DNA of 15,093 nucleotides from Gemmataceae bacterium (GCA_020847555.1 JADLBT010000091.1:1-15093); one strand, 5' to 3'; shown: positions 6,744 to 14,907, numbered from the stretch's first letter. Notes: generated from the letters alone by a model not told the origin. Program-made: numbers and translations.

Positions 6744-7783
6744 AGATCCTGTTCGTCACTCCCGGGACGGAGCCTGACGGGGCGACCTCTCAGCTCTCCC
6801 TGCTCGCACGGCGTCTGCCCGCGCGCGGCTTCACGGCGCACGTCTGCGCGCTCGGCCCGGCCGGTGGATGCCGGGAGTTCGGCGTGCCGGCGACGTCCCT
6901 GGGCTGGTCCCGCGTGTTCGACCTGCGGCCGGTGTGGCGTCTGCGCCGCCTGATCGCCGACGTTCGCCCGGATGTGATCCACGCCTTTCGGCCCGCTTCC
7001 CTGCGTGCCCTCGCCCTCGCCGTCGGCCGCACTCCATGCCCGCTGGTCGTCAGCCGTCCGCTGCCGCCGCGCGGCAAGGATCTCGCGCGCCTGGATCGCT
7101 GGCTCCTGGGTCGCGCCGACCGGATCCTCGTGCGCGGCGCGGCGGAGGCGGAGCGCGGTCGGCGTGCCGGCGTTTCGCCCGAGCGAATGGCCGTCGTGCC
7201 GCCGGGGGTCGAGGAGTCGGCGCCCACCGTGGCGGCCGGTGCAGACGGTCGTGCGGTGGTTTGCGCCGGGCGGCTGGAGCGGTACAAGGGCTACCATGAC
7301 GCCGTCTGGGTGTTCGACATGCTTCGCTACCTGTACGACGACCTGCAGCTGGTGGTACTCGGAGACGGGCCGGACCGGCCGCGGCTGGAGCATTTTGTCA
7401 AGTGCCTCCGGGCGGTGGGGCGGGTCCATTTTCAGGGGACGCAGGCGGACGCGGCCGGCCGGCTGGCCGGGGGGGAGGTGGTCTGGGTGCCGAGCCTGGC
7501 GGACGGCGGCGTTGGGGCAGCGCTGGAGGCGATGGCGGCGGGGCGTCCCGTCGTGGCCTCGCGCTGGCCCGGGTTGGCGGAGGTCGTGACGCACGGCGAG
7601 ACAGGTCTGCTGGTATCCCCGGGCGACAAGATCGCCCTCGGACGGCAAACGCGGCTGCTGCTCAACGACGAGGGGTTGCGCCGGCGGCTTGGGGAAGCAG
7701 GGCGTGAGCGCGTCCGGCGCGAGTTCTCGGCGGACGCCGCGGCCCGGGCGACAGCGGCCATCTACGAGCGGTTGGCTGGGTGA
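6740..7783 (+). CDS. GT4-like (GT-B fold) glycosyltransferase
   Basis: A 347-residue glycosyltransferase of the GT1/GT4 superfamily, predicted to move a sugar from a nucleotide-sugar donor to an unknown acceptor at the cytoplasmic side. The N-terminal Rossmann half begins KILFVTPGTEPDGATSQL, and the family-like RPDVIHAFRP is at 76-85. The C-terminal donor-binding half has VVCAGRLERYKGY (173-185), LVVLGDGPDRPRLE (204-217) and DGGVGAALEAMAAGRPVVAS (255-274). In that last motif the usual E-x7-E appears as D255-x7-E263. There is no signal peptide or membrane segment. It has no Shine-Dalgarno of its own and overlaps hpt by 4 bases, so it is likely translated by coupling. The acceptor cannot be inferred; a lipid, glycan or small-molecule target are all possible. 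Confidence 0.9.
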   Translation: MKILFVTPGTEPDGATSQLSLLARRLPARGFTAHVCALGPAGGCREFGVPATSLGWSRVFDLRPVWRLRRLIADVRPDVIHAFRPASLRALALAVGRTPCPLVVSRPLPPRGKDLARLDRWLLGRADRILVRGAAEAERGRRAGVSPERMAVVPPGVEESAPTVAAGADGRAVVCAGRLERYKGYHDAVWVFDMLRYLYDDLQLVVLGDGPDRPRLEHFVKCLRAVGRVHFQGTQADAAGRLAGGEVVWVPSLADGGVGAALEAMAAGRPVVASRWPGLAEVVTHGETGLLVSPGDKIALGRQTRLLLNDEGLRRRLGEAGRERVRREFSADAAARATAAIYERLAG

Positions 7784-7808
7784 CGCGATGACCGACCGCG
7801 CCAGCGCG

Positions 7809-7826
7809 CGGGAGCGGCCGCTCCCG
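7809..7826. terminator. 18-bp perfect palindrome after the hpt-glycosyltransferase pair
   Basis: The sequence CGGGAGCGGCCGCTCCCG is a perfect palindrome 25 bp past the glycosyltransferase stop codon. It could end the two-gene transcript, but no T-run follows directly, so it may be a rho-dependent pause or a simple GC-rich inverted repeat. Confidence 0.4.
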
Positions 7827-7832
7827 GCCCAC

Positions 7833-7858
7833 CCCTTTGCGCCCTTTGCGCCTTCGCG
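7833..7858. repeat. Tandem 9-bp repeat CCCTTTGCG, about 2.9 copies
   Basis: CCCTTTGCG occurs exactly at 7833-7841 and 7842-7850, followed by the degenerate CCTTCGCG at 7851-7858. It lies in the non-coding spacer between the glycosyltransferase and the helicase. The unit resembles short CTTTGCG-type intergenic repeats seen in many bacterial genomes (from memory, not searched). Confidence 0.7.
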
Positions 7859-7909
7859 CGAAACGTTACGCCCGGCACCCCCTGGCCGCCCTGATCGGTC
7901 CGTTTCGGC

Positions 7910-7938
7910 TTGCCCGTACCGTTGTTCAGGTACACAAT
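7910..7938 (+). promoter_or_regulatory. Candidate sigma70-type promoter for the helicase gene
   Basis: TTGCCC (7910-7915) and CACAAT (7933-7938) are 17 bp apart, each matching 4 of 6 consensus bases, and lie in the AT-richest part of the spacer about 90 bp before the helicase ATG. The inverted pair GTACC (7916-7920) and GGTAC (7929-7933) lies between and could be an operator, though 5-bp arms are weak evidence. Confidence 0.3.
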
Positions 7939-8026
7939 AGAATCGCCCTGCTCGCCGCCCCGGCAGCCTTCCCAGCGGCCGTCGCGGACTCCTTGCATTC
8001 CCAGGTCACGGACGCTGGGATCTCTC

Positions 8027-11008
8027 ATGCCCGACGGCAACCCCGAGGTGATAGGTCTGGATTTCTTCCCGCAGCAGTGGTGCGCCGTCGCCGCGCCGCC
8101 CGGCCCCGTGCTGGTCCTGGCCGGCCCCGGCGCCGGCAAGACGCGCTGCCTGACCGGGCGCATCGGCTATCTGCTCACCCGCCACGCCACCCCCGCGAGC
8201 CGCATCTGCGCCATCACGTTCACCAACAAGGCCGCGGAGGAGATCGCTGCGCGTCTCCGCCACGCCCTCGGTGATCTTGTCGAGCAGATGACGCTCGGCA
8301 CCATTCACGCCCTGTGCCTGAAGATGCTCCGCACCCACGGCCGGCGCGTCGGCCTGCCGGCCGGGTTCGGCGTCGCCAGCGAGGAGCACCAGCGCCTCGT
8401 CCTCAGCCGCCTCGGCGTCCACACGAAGCGCCACCGTCCGCTGCTGCTGCTGTTCGGCCGACACCGGCTGCAAGAGTACAAGCTCACCGGCGGCGACGAG
8501 GCCCTGTTCGGCCGCTACCAGCGCGAGCTGCGCTCGAACCACCTGATCGACTACGACGAGATCCTCGCCCTGACCCTCGCCCTGCTCCAGAGCAGCAGGG
8601 CGGTCCTCGCCGAGTACCAGGCGCAGTGGGACCACCTCCTCGTCGATGAGTTTCAGGATCTCGACCTGACGCAGTACGCGATCCTCAAGCTCCTCGCGGA
8701 CGACCACCGCAGCCTGTTTGCCGTCGGCGACGACGAGCAGTCGATCTTCTCCTGGCGCGGAGCCGACCAGCGCGTCATGGCGCGCTTCGCGGGCGACTTC
8801 AACATCGACCGGCCGATCGTCCTCGACGTCAACTGCCGGTGTGCCCGGGCCATCTTTGCCGCGGCCCGCAAGATCTTGCCGGCCGCCGAGCCGCTGTTCG
8901 CGAAGCAGATCACCGCCGTCCGCGAGTCCACGTTCCCGGTCACCGCCCACGGCTTCAACACCGACCGGGAGGAGACGGCGGCGGTCGTCGCGGATCTGCT
9001 GCGCGAGCTGGACGAGTCGGGACTGCGGCGCGGCGAGTTCGCTGTCCTGTACCGCACCCACACGATCGGCCAGCAGTTCGAGGAGGCGCTCGTCGCGGCC
9101 GGCGTGCCGTGCCAGCTTGCGCGCGGGCAGGCGCTCGCCGACGACCCGATCATCGCCCAGCTGCTCGCGTCGCTGCGCGTCGTCCTCCACCCGGACGCCG
9201 ACCTGTACGTCGAGCACCTGGCCCAGAAGGTCTTCCCGGAGGCGCTCCTCGCCGAGGTGTCGCGCCTGCCCGGCCGGTCGCTGCTGACGCGGGTGCGCGC
9301 CTACGCCGAGCAGAAGGTCGGCGGCGATTCGGCTCGGTGCTGGCGCTTCCTTTACCAGGTGGAGACCCTCAAGGGGCTGCGGCGCGGGGCGTCTCAGCAA
9401 AACCTGCGTGATCTCGTCAACGCCATCCTCGACCAGGGGATCGGCCGGTACGAGAACCCGCTGGAAGGAACCCACGAGCGGCTCGACGACCCGGAAGCAC
9501 TGCCGTGGGCGTGTGCGCTGGGCGAGCGGTTGCGGCGCGTCGTGGCGGCCGGCGGGCGGGTGCTGCTCGCGCCGGCCGGCGGGCTGGAGATCCCCGCCAA
9601 GCTGATGCTGCAGCGCACCCTGCCCGGGCTGACGATCGCCTACTTCGACACGGCGAACCAACCGACCGGGCGCGACGCGGTCCTCGATCTCGGCCCCGGC
9701 GCCCCGCTCCCGCCGGGAGCGGCGGACCGGCTGAAGATCGCCTGCCTGTTCAAGGCGTTGCAGCACCTCGAAAGTCGTCAGTACCGCCGCCTCTTCGCCG
9801 ACCACGTCACGTTCGACACGGAAACGACCGGCAAGGATATCGACGCTTGCGAGGTGGTCGAACTGGCCGCCGTGCGCGTCAGCAACGGCCGGGTCGTGGA
9901 CACGTTCCGCACGCTGGTCCGGTGTAATCGCCCGATCGCACCGGGCGCCAGCGCGATCCACGGCTACACCGACGCTGACCTGCGAGGGCAGCCGACCCTC
10001 GCCGAGATCTGGCCGCGCTTCCGGGAGTTCGTCGGCGACCGGGTGCTGGTGGTCCACAACGGCCATCGCTTTGACGTGCCGGTGCTCCAGCGTCTCACCG
10101 CCGGACTGGGCGGGCTCGAAGGGCTGGTCTTCTTCGACACGCTGACACTGGCCCGCAACCTGTTCCCGGACGGCAGCCTGCGCCTCGAAGACCTGGCGGT
10201 CCGGTTCGGCGTGGACGCCGGGCGGTCGCACCATGCGCTCGACGATTCGCTGTGCCTGGCCGGCGTGTTCGAGCGGCTGCAGGCGGAGCGGGCGCGGCGG
10301 TCGCGCCAGACCTGCCTGCCAAATCTGCTCGACTGCCTCGCCCTCGGCGCCGCCATTGAGGACCGCAAGCCGGTCCACCCGGAGGACCGGGCACTGGTCG
10401 AGGCGGGGACGTGGCGCGACCTGAAGCGGCACGCAGCGGTCGTGGACGCCTACACCGAGGAGGCCGAGCGGCTCGGGAACTGCCCGCCGCTGCCGGAGTT
10501 AATCGAGCGCATGGGCGTGCCCAACGCCTGGCCCGGGGCGCGGGGAGCCGCAGCGCAGGAGCGCCCGCCCGAGTCGCACACCCGCCTGGCGCGCCTCATC
10601 GCGACGGGGAAGGCGTCGGACCTGGAGGGCGGTATCCGCGAGTTGCTCGACCGGGTGGCCCTGTCCACGTCGGACGGGGCCGGCGTCAACCGCGACCGGG
10701 TGAGCCTGCTGACGTTTCACGCGACCAAGGGGCTGGAGTTCGCCCGGCTGTACATCGTCGGCGTGGAGGACCACCAGCTGCCGGGTTACTACGCCCTCGC
10801 CGACAACCGCGCGGACGACATCCGCGAGGCGCGGCGTCTGCTGTACGTGGCGATGACCCGGGCGAAGGACCGGCTCACGCTGACGTACTGCCGCGAGCGG
10901 AACGGTCTGCCGACCGGCGGGACGATGTTCCTCGACGAGATGGGCCTGGTCGCCCAACCAGCCGCGAGCGCGCGGTCCGCCCCACTCGCTCGCGCCCGCG
11001 GCCGGTAA
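8027..11008 (+). CDS. UvrD/PcrA-like helicase with inserted DnaQ-like exonuclease
   Basis: A 993-residue superfamily 1 DNA helicase. A Q-motif-like FFPQQW (about 11-16) precedes Walker A GPGAGKT (33-39); then come FTNKAAEE, Walker B VDEFQD (206-211), GDDEQSIFSWRGA (about 235-247), a motif IV equivalent reading NCRC instead of NYRS, motif V TFHATKGLEF (896-905) and motif VI around RRLLYVAMTRAKDR (about 935-948). Between motifs IV and V lies a whole DEDDh 3'-5' exonuclease domain (about 590-760): D597 and E599 in FDTETTG, D683 in HNGHRFD, H735 and D740 in HHALDD. All five catalytic positions are present. I placed the ATG at 8027, where helicase homology begins; the frame open to 7910 has no family residues. 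The Shine-Dalgarno is weak. A repair or end-processing role is inferred. The last 20 or so residues are encoded by a repeat. Confidence 0.92.
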   Translation: MPDGNPEVIGLDFFPQQWCAVAAPPGPVLVLAGPGAGKTRCLTGRIGYLLTRHATPASRICAITFTNKAAEEIAARLRHALGDLVEQMTLGTIHALCLKMLRTHGRRVGLPAGFGVASEEHQRLVLSRLGVHTKRHRPLLLLFGRHRLQEYKLTGGDEALFGRYQRELRSNHLIDYDEILALTLALLQSSRAVLAEYQAQWDHLLVDEFQDLDLTQYAILKLLADDHRSLFAVGDDEQSIFSWRGADQRVMARFAGDFNIDRPIVLDVNCRCARAIFAAARKILPAAEPLFAKQITAVRESTFPVTAHGFNTDREETAAVVADLLRELDESGLRRGEFAVLYRTHTIGQQFEEALVAAGVPCQLARGQALADDPIIAQLLASLRVVLHPDADLYVEHLAQKVFPEALLAEVSRLPGRSLLTRVRAYAEQKVGGDSARCWRFLYQVETLKGLRRGASQQNLRDLVNAILDQGIGRYENPLEGTHERLDDPEALPWACALGERLRRVVAAGGRVLLAPAGGLEIPAKLMLQRTLPGLTIAYFDTANQPTGRDAVLDLGPGAPLPPGAADRLKIACLFKALQHLESRQYRRLFADHVTFDTETTGKDIDACEVVELAAVRVSNGRVVDTFRTLVRCNRPIAPGASAIHGYTDADLRGQPTLAEIWPRFREFVGDRVLVVHNGHRFDVPVLQRLTAGLGGLEGLVFFDTLTLARNLFPDGSLRLEDLAVRFGVDAGRSHHALDDSLCLAGVFERLQAERARRSRQTCLPNLLDCLALGAAIEDRKPVHPEDRALVEAGTWRDLKRHAAVVDAYTEEAERLGNCPPLPELIERMGVPNAWPGARGAAAQERPPESHTRLARLIATGKASDLEGGIRELLDRVALSTSDGAGVNRDRVSLLTFHATKGLEFARLYIVGVEDHQLPGYYALADNRADDIREARRLLYVAMTRAKDRLTLTYCRERNGLPTGGTMFLDEMGLVAQPAASARSAPLARARGR
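9794..10306 (+). other. DEDDh exonuclease domain within the helicase gene
   Basis: Sub-feature marking the inserted domain, about residues 590-760 of the helicase. ExoI (FDTETTG), ExoII (HNGHRFD) and ExoIII (HHALDD) motifs come in the correct order with the usual spacing of DnaQ/epsilon-type proofreading nucleases. The frame is continuous on both sides, so this is a true fusion in one reading frame and not two overlapping genes. Boundaries are approximate. Confidence 0.9.
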
Positions 11009-11054
11009 CTCGCGCTTGCCAACCAGCCGCGAGCGCGCGTGAGCAGTCCGCCCC
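10954..11054. repeat. Duplicated GC-rich repeat across the helicase stop codon
   Basis: A 21-bp block starting CCAACCAGCCGCGAGC occurs identically at 10954-10974 and 11019-11039, followed in both by GTCCGCCCC (10975-10983 and 11046-11054), the second time after a 6-bp insertion. The first copy lies inside the helicase reading frame and encodes its last residues; the second is intergenic. CTCGCG (11009-11014) and CGCGAG (11028-11033) can pair into a small hairpin. It looks like a dispersed intergenic repeat family of the genome. Confidence 0.75.
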
Positions 11055-11099
11055 CCGGAGCGCCCTGACTGTTCCCGGTCCGGGTATGAGAGAATTGCG

Positions 11100-11128
11100 T
11101 TGACTCCGCTGCCCGGGGCGGCGAAAAT
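11100..11128 (+). promoter_or_regulatory. Candidate sigma70-type promoter for the kinase/WD40 gene
   Basis: TTGACT (11100-11105, 5 of 6 consensus bases) and GAAAAT (11123-11128, 4 of 6) are separated by exactly 17 bp. A start near 11135 would leave a leader of about 35 nt before the ATG at 11171. This is the best promoter match in the window. Confidence 0.45.
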
Positions 11129-11170
11129 CGCGCGGGGAGGACAGGATACGGTCCGGCCCGAGTTCGCCTG

Positions 11171-14100
11171 ATGACGCCTACCTTTGCGCACCTGAATGAC
11201 CTGACCAGCGACGACTGGGCCGCTGTCGATGCCGTCGTCGAGCGGTTCGAGACCGCCTGGCACCGCGGCGAGCGGCCGCCGCTGGACCCGCACCTGCCGG
11301 CCGGCGGGCTGCGCCGCGCGGCATTGCAGGAAATCGTTCGCGGCGAGCTGGAGGTGCGTCTGAAGGCCGGCGAGGCGGCGCGCGTCGAGAACTACCTGCA
11401 ACAGTTCCCGGAAATCGCCGCCGACGCGAACCTGGTGCTCGGGTTGCTCGCCCAGGAACACGAGCTGCGGCAGCGCCGGGAGCCGCACCTGGCGCTGGAC
11501 GAATACCAGCGCCGCTTCCCGCAGCACGCCGCCGCGCTCGCCGCCCGGCTGTCGTCCCCCGATCACACGTCCGTGGCCGCCCAACCGCCGGTAGCCCCAG
11601 TACGCACCCCCAGCCCCGCCATCGATTCGGGCGTGACGCTCGTGGCCGTGCTGACGGAAGGCCGCCTGCTGGAGCCGTCCCAGCTGGTCGAGTTGGCGTC
11701 GTTGCAAGCGGTCCACGCCGACCCGCGGCCCCTGGCGCGCGAGCTGGTGCAGCGCGGTTGGCTCACCCCCTGGCAGGTCAACCAGCTGTTCCTGCGTCGG
11801 GCCGGCGAGCTGCGGCTGGGACCGTACCTGCTGCTCGACCGCCTCGGCGAGGGCGGCATGGGAACCGTCTACCGGGCACGCCACTCGGTCATGCGCCGCC
11901 TGGTCGCGCTGAAAGTGATCCGCCGCGATCGGCTGGCGAACACCGACATGGTCCGCCGCTTCTACCGCGAGGTGCGCGCCGTCGCTCGCCTGTCGCACCC
12001 CAACATCGTCCTCGCCCACGACGCGGCCCAGGTCGATGGCACGCACTTCCTCGTCATGGAGTTCGTCGATGGCGAGGATCTGGCGCGGGTCGTGCGGCAG
12101 CGCGGCGCGCTGCCGGTGGCGGAGGCGTGCGAGTACGTTCGGCAGGCGGCGCTGGGTTTGCAGCACGCGCACGAGCAAGGGCTCGTCCACCGCGACGTCA
12201 AGCCGGGCAACCTGCTCCTGGGCCGGACGGCCGCCGGCGGGACGATCAAGGTGCTCGACCTGGGGCTGGCGCGGCTGGCACAGGCGGCGGGCGAGCAGAC
12301 GGCGGGCGAGCTGACCGGCGCCGGCGGGATCGTCGGCACGCCCGATTACCTGGCCCCGGAGCAGGCGCGCGAGTCGCACACGGCGGACGTCCGGGCGGAC
12401 GTGTACAGCCTCGGCTGCACGCTGTACTTCCTGCTGACGGGCCGCGTGCCGTTTCCGGGCGGGACGTTCGCCCAGAAGGTGCTCCGCCACGAGCAGGCCA
12501 ACGCGGTCCCGGTCGAGCAGGTGCGGCCGGAGGTGCCAGCGGCGCTGGGCGCCGTGGTGAAGAAGCTGATGGCCAAGCGGCCGGAGGACCGCTGCCAGAC
12601 GCCGCTCGAGGTGGCCGCGGCGCTGCTGCCGTTCTGCCCGCCCGGCGCGGCCCTTTCGGGGACCGTCCCGGTGCCGGTGGTCGTGGTGCCGGTCCTGGCG
12701 ACCGCCGTGCCGGCGAGCGAGGGCACCGTGGCTGCGGCGACGGCCGGCGTGCAAACGATCGACCTGACCGGGCAGGGAGCCGCGGCGGGAGAGCAGACGC
12801 AGCCGCTGCTGCCGCCGGCCCCCTCGCCTGGAACGCTGGCGCGCGTCGGAGCCTGGGTGCGTCACTCGCCGCGCCGCGCGGCAGCCATCGCCAGCGGGGC
12901 GCTGCTCCTCGTCTGCCTGCTGCTGTTCCTGCGCGGCGGGTCGGGGGGCGGCGGGGGCGCGGACGACCCCGATGGCGGGGGCGGTGCCGGTGCCCGCTGG
13001 CCGCTGGACAACCTCAAGCCCGTCGTCCCGGCCGCAGGCCAGCTCGACTGGCTCCCGGAGGGGCTGGTGACCGTGCTCGGCAGCGCGCGCGGGCGCCACT
13101 GGGGGCCGGTCCGCGCCGTCGCGTTCAGCCCCGACGGCAAACTGGTGGCCAGCGGCGGCGACGACGAACTCATCTGCGTGTGGCAGGCGGACACGCTGGA
13201 GGAGTACCGCCTGCTGCGCGGACACAAGGGGCCGGTGCGGTCGCTGGCCTTCACGCCGGACGGCCGGCTGCTGTCGGGCGGCGCGGACCGGACGGTGCGC
13301 CTGTGGGACGTGAAGCGGCGGAAGGAAGTGCTGAAGCTGGAAGGGCACACCGACCCGGTGGCGTGCCTGGCGGTGTCGGTCGACGGCACGCGGGCGCTGT
13401 CCGGCGGCGCCGGCGCGGTGGACTGCACCGTGCGGCTCTGGTCCCTCGCGGGGGCCGGTCAAGAACTCGCCGTCTTCCGCGGCCACACCGAGGAGGTCAC
13501 GCAGGTCGGGTTCCTGCCGAACGGGAAACAGGTTATTTCCGGAGACAGCAAGGGCGGCGTGTTCGCCTGGGATGTCGCAACCAGGGCGAAGGCGCGGCAG
13601 GTGAGCGTGGGCCAGGGGGACTACTCTCCTCGGATCGTTGCCTTCACGCCAGACGGGCGGTGGGCCTTCACCGACGCGCCGGGTGAGGGCGAGGCCGACA
13701 GATGGGACGCCTCGACAGGCAAGCTCGTCGACCGCATCGTTGTTCCTCTGGCCAACATGGGGAGTATCTCGCCGGACGGGAGATTTGCCGGTTTCGCGAG
13801 GCGCGATACGGTCAGTGTGTGCGACGCGCTGACGTGGAAGGTGCTCCGGGTGTTCAAGGCGAATGAAGTCTTCGCCATTGCGCTGGCGCCCGACGGTCGG
13901 CGAGTTGTTTCCGGGAACATGGGCGGCGTGGTCCAGATCTGGGACGTGCAGAGCGGCAAGGAGATCACGCCGCGGCCCGGGCACACCTTTGCCGTCCACG
14001 CCGTGACCATCGCGAAGGACGGCCGCCGCGTCCTGACCGGCGGAGCGGACAAAACGGTGCGCTTGTGGGATCTGGCGAGCAGTCCGCCGGGACAGGAGGT

Positions 14101-14842
14101 GAAGCGCCTGGAAGGGCACGCGGGCACGGTCACCCGTGTCGTGTTCGTGGAAGGCGGGCAGCGCGGCGCGAGCACCGGCGCGGACGGCACGACGCGCTGC
14201 TGGGATCTGGCGAGTGGAAAAGAGCAGCGGCGCCTGGAAGAGGCGGCGCTTGGGTTCTCGGCCGACGGTCGACTCGCCGCCGTCCAGCGACTCAACCGGG
14301 CTACGGTCCTCGTCCTTGCGACGGGTGAGGAGATCCGCACCGCGGTTTACGGTAAAGACAAGTCGATAACAGCAGCGGCGTTGACGCCGGACGGCCGCCG
14401 CCTGGCGTTGCTATACAGTTACTTATGCATGGTGTGGGACTTCCGCAGCGCTTCGAAAGAACACGGTCTAAATTTAGGGAGCAGACCCGTGATAGCTACT
14501 GTTTTTTCCCCGGACGGCGAGAGCCTGCTGTTGGGGGACGACGGCGGCGGGATGCGCCTGTTGGACCTCGCGACGCTCAAGCAGGACGGCCGGCCGCGAG
14601 CCCTGGCCGGCATCGTGACGCCCATCAGCGGAGTCGCCTGGTCGCCCAGCGGCAAACTCGCGGCGGGCTCGTCCAGCAGCGGCAAGATAATGGTCTGGGA
14701 CGTCGCGACGGGCCAACCCCTGCAGGAGTGGCAACTGCCGGGCGCAGTCCACGGCATCGCCTTCGCGCCCGACGGCCGCCACCTGCTGACCGCCAACGGC
14801 AACGGCACCGCGTACGTCATCCGCCTGCGCTCGGCGCCCTGA
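11171..14842 (+). CDS. Ser/Thr protein kinase, transmembrane, with C-terminal WD40 array
   Basis: A 1223-residue receptor-like kinase of the planctomycete type. An N-terminal helical region (about 1-125) and a linker with LVQRGWLTPWQVNQLF precede the kinase domain (about 218-490). Seen there are glycine loop GEGGMGTVY (from G226), ATP-binding K248 in VALKVI, catalytic D342 in HRDVKPGN, metal-binding D363 in DLG, and APE ending at E397, so it should be active. A Pro/Val-rich linker leads to one membrane segment (about 571-588), a Gly/Asp-rich spacer, and WD40 repeats from about 635 to the end. I count 14 blade-like units, several degenerate. The kinase would be cytoplasmic and the WD40 part on the other side of the membrane. 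The ATG at 11171 lacks a near Shine-Dalgarno; GGGGAGGA lies about 29 nt upstream. Substrate and ligand are unknown. Confidence 0.93.
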   Translation: MTPTFAHLNDLTSDDWAAVDAVVERFETAWHRGERPPLDPHLPAGGLRRAALQEIVRGELEVRLKAGEAARVENYLQQFPEIAADANLVLGLLAQEHELRQRREPHLALDEYQRRFPQHAAALAARLSSPDHTSVAAQPPVAPVRTPSPAIDSGVTLVAVLTEGRLLEPSQLVELASLQAVHADPRPLARELVQRGWLTPWQVNQLFLRRAGELRLGPYLLLDRLGEGGMGTVYRARHSVMRRLVALKVIRRDRLANTDMVRRFYREVRAVARLSHPNIVLAHDAAQVDGTHFLVMEFVDGEDLARVVRQRGALPVAEACEYVRQAALGLQHAHEQGLVHRDVKPGNLLLGRTAAGGTIKVLDLGLARLAQAAGEQTAGELTGAGGIVGTPDYLAPEQARESHTADVRADVYSLGCTLYFLLTGRVPFPGGTFAQKVLRHEQANAVPVEQVRPEVPAALGAVVKKLMAKRPEDRCQTPLEVAAALLPFCPPGAALSGTVPVPVVVVPVLATAVPASEGTVAAATAGVQTIDLTGQGAAAGEQTQPLLPPAPSPGTLARVGAWVRHSPRRAAAIASGALLLVCLLLFLRGGSGGGGGADDPDGGGGAGARWPLDNLKPVVPAAGQLDWLPEGLVTVLGSARGRHWGPVRAVAFSPDGKLVASGGDDELICVWQADTLEEYRLLRGHKGPVRSLAFTPDGRLLSGGADRTVRLWDVKRRKEVLKLEGHTDPVACLAVSVDGTRALSGGAGAVDCTVRLWSLAGAGQELAVFRGHTEEVTQVGFLPNGKQVISGDSKGGVFAWDVATRAKARQVSVGQGDYSPRIVAFTPDGRWAFTDAPGEGEADRWDASTGKLVDRIVVPLANMGSISPDGRFAGFARRDTVSVCDALTWKVLRVFKANEVFAIALAPDGRRVVSGNMGGVVQIWDVQSGKEITPRPGHTFAVHAVTIAKDGRRVLTGGADKTVRLWDLASSPPGQEVKRLEGHAGTVTRVVFVEGGQRGASTGADGTTRCWDLASGKEQRRLEEAALGFSADGRLAAVQRLNRATVLVLATGEEIRTAVYGKDKSITAAALTPDGRRLALLYSYLCMVWDFRSASKEHGLNLGSRPVIATVFSPDGESLLLGDDGGGMRLLDLATLKQDGRPRALAGIVTPISGVAWSPSGKLAAGSSSSGKIMVWDVATGQPLQEWQLPGAVHGIAFAPDGRHLLTANGNGTAYVIRLRSAP

Positions 14843-14907
14843 CGCCCCGCGCAGGAATACACTGGCCAACGACAACCAACCGTCCGAACCCGAGGCGTAA
14901 GAGCGCT

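Noticed and set aside
7788..7940. Short plus-strand frame starting 4 bases after the glycosyltransferase stop
   Set aside because: Its peptide is produced largely by the CCCTTTGCG tandem repeat and the palindrome, it lacks a ribosome-binding site and shows no homology signal.
7910..11054. Helicase-exonuclease as part of a multi-gene defence island
   Set aside because: Neighbours are a purine salvage enzyme, a glycosyltransferase and a regulatory kinase; no restriction, CRISPR, toxin or phage-related gene lies nearby.
10499..14119. Minus-strand open frame of 1206 codons opposite the kinase/WD40 gene
   Set aside because: It mirrors the kinase frame, has a His/Arg/Gln-rich composition with no motif, and spans two real genes and a promoter.
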